NCBI GenBank assembly: GCA_914767715.1
Contig: OU612075.1
Coordinates: 14,882,001 to 14,946,000 of the forward strand
Source of the DNA: Membranipora membranacea
Taxonomy: Eukaryota; Bryozoa; Gymnolaemata; Cheilostomatida; Membraniporidae
Reading direction: 5' to 3'
Length of the DNA stretch: 64,000 bases
Each line of letters begins with the position of its first letter. Positions within the stretch are counted from its first letter, which is position 1. Shown piece after piece: positions 58,889 through 64,000 of the stretch. A program made the translations under genes and the position numbers. The notes beneath the pieces are model-generated. The model made no database searches and was not told the DNA's origin. It saw only the letters and a program-made list of their open reading frames with translations.

Positions 58889-59700
58889 CGTATGTTCTCG
58901 TTTGGCCAGCAAGATCTATGGTATGTGTATACTGTAACATATAAAATTCATCTTCAAGATGCCAGTTTATCGTTAATCTTTAATTCCCCATTATTCTATG
59001 ACAATAAAATGAAAAGAAATCAGAAGACAATCATTAAAATATGACTATAATTAATTTGGTTGTTTCTGATTGACTTACACTCTTGGTGTGATCAGTATAT
59101 TGATTGGCTCATAATGTCTGCATACCTTGACAAATTCAACCAATAAAAACTTCTCTTTAGGGAAACTATCATTCATACACCAAAAAGGATATCAGAAGCA
59201 TAACACATAAGCCTCAAAATCAAATTCCTATCAAATCGATTTATTGCAGAGCATTCTTTCTACGAAATCTGAAAGGTCACTTGGCAGTGAGATTTTCAAT
59301 GAATGATGGTATTTTCCTTCACTTTATTATGAACAAAATAAATAGAGGAGAGAGCTAGGGTGGCTAGGTACTTCTTTCATGCTAAAATATGCCTACCTCG
59401 CAATCTAGTTTCCTTCAGTTCCATGTATGATGGTACAAGGGACTTTCTCTGAGCCAAGCTAGAACACAGGCCATTTTCCATGCCTGCTAAGTTTCAATGC
59501 ACATCAGTGCTCAATGGATTGAATTAAAAGAAAAAAAATGACATCTTCCTGATTCTGATTCCTAATAAGCTCACTAGGACGCCATCGTTTATATTTTCAA
59601 GTGGGCTTACTTGGGAACCCCAAGATTTTTCACAAACATAACACACAGTACACACATCTCTTATAGAAAATTATTTCTGTCCTAATCTCAATGCACACAG

Positions 59701-59920
59701 ACCATGTGGCTCAGCCGGTCTTCAGCGCGCGAGTGTTGAAGGTTTTGGGTTCGAATCCCACTGTAGTCAACTGACTACTGGGTAATGTTGGACCCCCAGG
59801 TGTGCTCCAACATGCCTACAATCTGAGAACAAATTGGCGCAGGCATTGCGGCCTAGCCCTTCAGGCAATCCTATCTTGCCACCCTTTCTTCGGGATGCAG
59901 TGAGTGATAAAACTTGAGAT
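59701..59920 (+). mobile_element. tRNA-derived SINE (type 1), right arm
   Basis: ATGTGGCTCAGCCGGTCTTC (A-box region) and GGGTTCGAATCCCACTG (B box) are followed by the type 1 body ending GGGATGCAGTGAGTGATAAA. Mirror of 45,270-45,490, with a more standard A box. Confidence 0.8.
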
Positions 59921-60169
59921 TTTAACCAGTTTGATGGCTGTAGAACATTTGTGGCTTGGTATGTTTTTTATTTAAATGAAATGCGCTATATCAAACGTTG
60001 GAGCACAACTACCAACAATGCTGTCATAGGTGGCGTTAGGATGATGAACCCTCTACATAGTTGTGTGTTGAAATGATATGACCTAGTAAGACATCACTTT
60101 GAATCAACAGAGTCTTATGGGTGCAATAATTACAACACTCAAACAAAATTTACGTTGATTAAACCTTAA

Positions 60170-61200
60170 ATTCTTTTTTTTAAACGTTTATTGACAAGCA
60201 ATCTTCATCATTAAAATTATGTTCTTCCTATTGTGCCAAGATAAAACAAAAACAAATATATATGGAATAAATAAATAACGAATAAATATGGAAGATAAAG
60301 ACTAACAATGAAAATGGTTGCGTCTTAGACATGAAATACATAAATGCGTATTGTCGGAATGACTTTAAATTGTTTGCAGACCTGATATGTTGCGGAAGGC
60401 TATTGAAAATTATAGAAAGATTGCAAAGAAAATTGTTCAATGGAGGTTTCAGATAATGCGTGTCTCTAATCTGAAAACGATGTATATTAAATGAAAACTG
60501 CTCACATATATAACCTGGAGCCAACATATTAAGTATTTTATAGCCATAAATGGCAGAGTAATAACTGGCAAGCTGTGGTAAGGGGAAAAGATTTAATGAT
60601 CTTGTAAGATCCTGTGTTGATATCAGATGCTTTGGAATGAAATGAACAAAGGCGATAAGCCTAAAAGCCGCTTCTGTAGTAAAAATATTGGATTTGTTAT
60701 GTGAGCTGAGGCTATGTTATAGTAAATATGGATACCATAGATTAAATAACAGAAAATGAAATGGTGGTAAAAGGTCATCGCCGCTTTCCTTCCAATGCAA
60801 AATCTGCATTGCTGAAAAAGTGCAAGATTAGCCTTTAGCCTTTAGTATTTGATTCTAAATAAAATGTCTGAAGGTGAATATTGATGTGTTTCTCAAAGAT
60901 TTTGGATAAAATTGGTAAAACTGAGATTGGTCGAAAGTTGGATGGAACATTTCTATCATCACTTTTAAAAATAGGTGTGACTCTAGCTGATTTCCATTCT
61001 TTTGGGAAAACTCCTTCAACCAAAAATCTGTTTATCATGTCAGTAAGAATGTCAACAATATAGGTGAATGTTTTTCTCAGTATTTTCACTGAAATATCAT
61101 CAGAACCGGTAGATTTATTGTTTGAAATACTAGACATGTATTTCATACAGTCTGATGGTGTCAAATGCGGAATTGGGTTCATTTTCGCTTTTGTGAGAGG
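60170..61200 (-). mobile_element. LINE fragment, right arm (longer version)
   Basis: From 61,182 the minus strand reads MNPIPHLTPSDCMKYMSSIS, NNKSTGSDDISVKIL and FPKEWKSARVTPIFKSDDR, then FRPISVLPILSKIFEKHINI. These are the fingers of a LINE reverse transcriptase (the K.TG.D.I....LK..W+...V.PI.K pattern). A stop follows, the palm with its catalytic Asp pair is missing, and the C-terminal block (SLPQHIRSANNLKSFRQYAF) resumes at 60,527-60,320. It ends with a TTTAAAAAAA tail near 60,175. Non-functional. Confidence 0.85.
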
Positions 61201-61279
61201 GTCAATTTTTTTATTTCTTTTAATGATAAACTAAGATGAAGAAGAAAAAAATAACACATTATTACACATAAATATGATA

Positions 61280-62276
61280 TTAAGAAAGTATTCTAAATAG
61301 GGAAAGATTGTCATAGCAGACAGGTTTGGGTGGCAGTTTCTTCAGCTCAGTTTTGGACGAGCATATTCCTTTCCAGAACCAATGAAGATTCGGCCTCAGG
61401 CTCAACTTGTAGCATACAAGATCATTGTTGCATCTGCGAAAAAAAAACACTGAATTTAGCATCCTTCATTTTGATTATTAAGATAAGCTTGAATAAATAA
61501 AAACGAAACACTGCCTGTCAGTTGCAACAACCAATTGGCCAATCGCTCTGATCAGGTACAAGTTACGATAAAAGAGTACAATGCATCAAATCTATCATAC
61601 CCCTGTCCACTTATTACAATGGATGAATATGAAACAAAGCAAAGGCCTTGACCTGTACATGGTTCATTGTTTTCAATGGAGGATTGAGAAGGATGAAGCA
61701 CTAGCGCAGGTGTTTCCTCCCTCTAAAATCGGCTAATCTTAAATATCCTTTGCTTCTCATGGCTGATTGTGCTTTATGTTTTGAATAATTCTACATAACT
61801 TTCACTCAAAAAATTGCACCTTCCTCCTACTCCACATCAGACACTGGACAGTGATTGTATGCTTACTTGATATCTAATACTTACGGTTCAGATTTCGGGT
61901 AGAACTCTCCTGGTAGTTTACCACATCTAGAGTAGCATTGACACTGACCAAACACCTCATGTCTCTCCCAGTCTCAATAGTTATACTGATACTGTCAAAT
62001 AAGGGTATTTAGTTTGTCAGACCTTGGTGGTTATGTTTTCATATCAATCAGAACAATTTGATATTCTCAAAAGATTAAGTGGCCCAACATTCATTCGCAG
62101 AAAAAGGATCTTTACTCTGTGATACGATTGTCAAAGTGTGAAATAGATCGAAACAGAAAACAGGTAATTTTACTAGGGCGAAATATTTATCTTACCCCGT
62201 CTTTGGCCTCCTGAGTACATGATCAAGCTGAGGAGATGGCCAGCACTGCAAACATAACCATAACTATCTTCTCCAT
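61280..62276 (-). pseudogene. IGFBP-like miniprotein pseudogene, right arm only
   Basis: All three exons are in place with splice sites: 62196-62276 (MEKIVMVMFAVLAISSA, then TGA at 62223-62225, then SCTQEAKDG), 61885-61991 (YQYNY, TGA at 61974-61976, then DWERHEVFGQCQCYSRCGKL) and 61280-61433 (CNNDLVCYKLSLRPNLHWFW, then KGICSSKTELKKLPPKPVC). The first stop replaces a Leu of the signal peptide. The second replaces a conserved Cys. Two more Cys are Tyr (QCYSRC for QCCSRC, EFYPK for EFCSE). Exon 3 is intact. The closest relative is copy A. It has no partner in the left arm. Confidence 0.8.
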
Positions 62277-62629
62277 TTTCAGTATTGTCTGAGCATCATT
62301 ATCAATTATCAAATGTCGAAGATTAACTAAACTCCTGCTGACCTCAACATTCTTTTATCTTAAGGTCTCAAAATAAAGTGACCCAAACAATATTGTTTGT
62401 CGATTTCCTTATTTTACACCAGGAAACTAGCATAGTCACAGTCAATTGAAATAGAATTGATTAAATCAAACGATATCATAATAATTGGGAGATCGACAGG
62501 TCACCGCTATTATTCATCATAATTATTGAGCGGGATCAGTTTTCTGCAAATGACACATTTCCATCACAGATGGTATGATTTATTGCAATTATTTAATCAC
62601 AGCTAAGCGTGGCATAACCAATGAAATGT

Positions 62630-63225
62630 GCTTCCTGATTGGTTTATATAGTTTCTCATTCATGTCCTGCTCCCCATGTGACTATGATACAGACTGCTTG
62701 TATCTGACATGCTCTAGGTGGCTATGCTCTCAAAGTGGCTATGCTCTCAAGGTGTCAAATACGACTCCAAATTATGAAAACAGTCTTGTTTCTCGTGGTC
62801 TGGCAACTTCTAGATCAGGGGGTTGGCAACAGATACCATGCCATTTTTCCCTGTCATTATATTCAGTAAATCAACACATCCCCATTTATAAGCTAATCAT
62901 TTGGTGTAAAACTGATTAGGAAGTGCCATAAACTTAGTATCAGGTCTGTCAAGGTTCACATTAATGAACTTTTTTAATGCAGTTGTTCTCATTCAGTTGG
63001 CAGGGGCATTTCGTGTCAAATGGTTCAAGAAAAGGGCTAATATCTAGCAGCAAGATACAATGCTGAGATGAAGATCCAAACCATTCCCTGTGGCTACCCA
63101 ACACAATATATCTAATTCTAATTTCTCCCGAGGACACATGTATGGCTGCACAAATACTTTGCGATGTAGTGAATCGGAGGCAGAAGCCATACCGTCCCGC
63201 TACTGTTAAAAGCCTCAATCCATCA
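62630..63225. repeat. Dispersed repeat, second copy (inverted relative to 38.7-39.2 kb)
   Basis: Complement of 38,690-39,230 with small indels. It lies between the pseudogene at 61.3-62.3 kb and the orphan exon at 63.5 kb, just as the first copy lies between copies A and B. The flanking upstream DNA of copy A (38,578-38,668) and of the pseudogene (62,535-62,630) match in the same orientation, so only the repeat is inverted. Confidence 0.6.
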
Positions 63226-63476
63226 TCACCTCTAAGCAGACATAAAAATAGCCAACTGTGGGTAAGAAAATATTATTAGGTAAATTCCCTCAACTCTTAC
63301 CCAGCCACAATATAAATAATGATTGCACTGTCAAATACAATTTAACATATGTTAGTGAAATACAAATACACTTTTAGATCAGAGACTAAATGTTGTGATG
63401 GCAATTAGTTACTCACACTTGATTCAATTCCTAGAAATCCTTTTTTAGCCATTTAAATGAAAAAATAGAAAGTCAC

Positions 63477-63566
63477 CTCTGACTTATCACTATCCGTGTA
63501 TTGCTGACATGACAGCGCTGATGTAACTGTGATCACTGCAACAAGTATCAGTATGGTCTTCTCCAT
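63477..63566 (-). pseudogene. Orphan exon 1 of the IGFBP-like family, right arm
   Basis: MEKTILILVAVITVTSALSC then QQYTDSDKSE and a GTGACT donor, the mirror of 43,819-43,908. In this copy a conserved Cys of exon 1 is Ser. The next exons downstream on this strand belong to the pseudogene at 61.3-62.3 kb, whose own exon 1 is present, so this exon is not needed there. Confidence 0.65.
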
Positions 63567-64000
63567 AATTCTAGTCTGATAATCATAAAGGTTTATGATT
63601 ATCAGAGCTGCTGAACATCTGCGGAAAAAAACAACCTCTATATATCACTTCTTCATTTTGTTATCTAGCGCATCATAGAGTAGCAGCTTAACTTTATGTA
63701 CCCACACAGATATAAAATACACATAGACAAGACAAGTCATAGTTTTACACCATTGCGTTCCCCCTGTGTGCATTTCCCGATACCATAGTGCAAAAAGATT
63801 TTGTTGATAGAACAGGACAACCAAAATGGAAATATTTACAGGGAAGTACTTCCGACAGAAAAATCTTTCAATCACCATTATATTTTTTAAATGACAACAG
63901 TGGGCTGAGGCTTGTGAAATTTAATTCAGAAATTCATATTCATAAATAGATCCAGACATTCCACACTCTGGCTTATGCCAAGGACTCCATACCAGGGTAG

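Larger units (their letters stand above)
55403..64000 (-). repeat. Right arm of large inverted repeat (runs off the window)
   Basis: Reverse complement of 43,386-49,793 plus an internal segment, about 60,998-63,190, that is absent from the left arm. That segment is bounded by CCAT at both ends, and the left-arm junction at 44,194-44,198 has a single ATGG. This fits a deletion by microhomology in the left arm. The arm is still matching at base 64,000. Confidence 0.85.

Noticed and set aside
60835-61182. Active LINE
   Set aside because: The palm with the catalytic Asp pair is missing and a stop follows the fingers, so it cannot encode a working enzyme.

Overview
The window is nuclear DNA from an invertebrate animal. 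It is AT-rich and intron-rich, with short exons bounded by GT/AG sites, non-LTR retrotransposon relics, tRNA-derived SINEs and many foldback elements. A marine deuterostome or lophotrochozoan would fit, but the sequence alone does not fix the phylum. Almost all convincing genes encode small secreted cysteine-rich proteins. The exception is a membrane transporter related to SLC18B1. No prokaryotic genes, CRISPR arrays or intact tRNA/rRNA genes were seen.

Layout. 275-628 (+) is the last coding exon of an unidentified gene. 1.4-6.7 kb (-) holds two adjacent secreted-protein genes built from a shared module ending in Trp/Phe-Cys-Cys-Pro: an Asn/Gly-rich protein and a longer, internally repeated protein. 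The pair is duplicated at 23.3-27.1 kb (-). In the first unit the Asn/Gly-rich gene carries an early stop and the repeat gene is open. In the second unit the Asn/Gly-rich gene is open and the repeat gene is broken. 9.0-17.5 kb (-) holds six to seven exons of the SLC18B1-like transporter, apparently without the exons for its central membrane segments. One of its introns contains a nested transposon whose target duplications can be read at both levels. 17.5-23.2 kb is gene-poor and rich in inverted repeats. 28-32 kb holds two decayed LINE reverse transcriptases.

33.9-63.6 kb is a cluster of IGFBP-N-domain-like secreted miniproteins of 103-117 residues, each with three coding exons of conserved phase. 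Four copies are open (A 37.3 kb, B 39.6 kb, C 46.7 kb, D 57.4 kb). The rest are pseudogenes or orphan exons. From about 43.4 kb to the window end the DNA forms a large inverted repeat. Its arms are about 98% alike by eye, and a spacer of about 5.6 kb carries a 2.8-kb direct duplication. Copies C and D lie at mirror positions and are transcribed away from the centre.

The genes do not form an operon or pathway. The common theme is repeated local duplication, inversion and decay of two secreted cysteine-rich families, with LINE and SINE fragments carried along. Exon limits come from reading frame, GT/AG sites and paralogue comparison; no transcript evidence was available.
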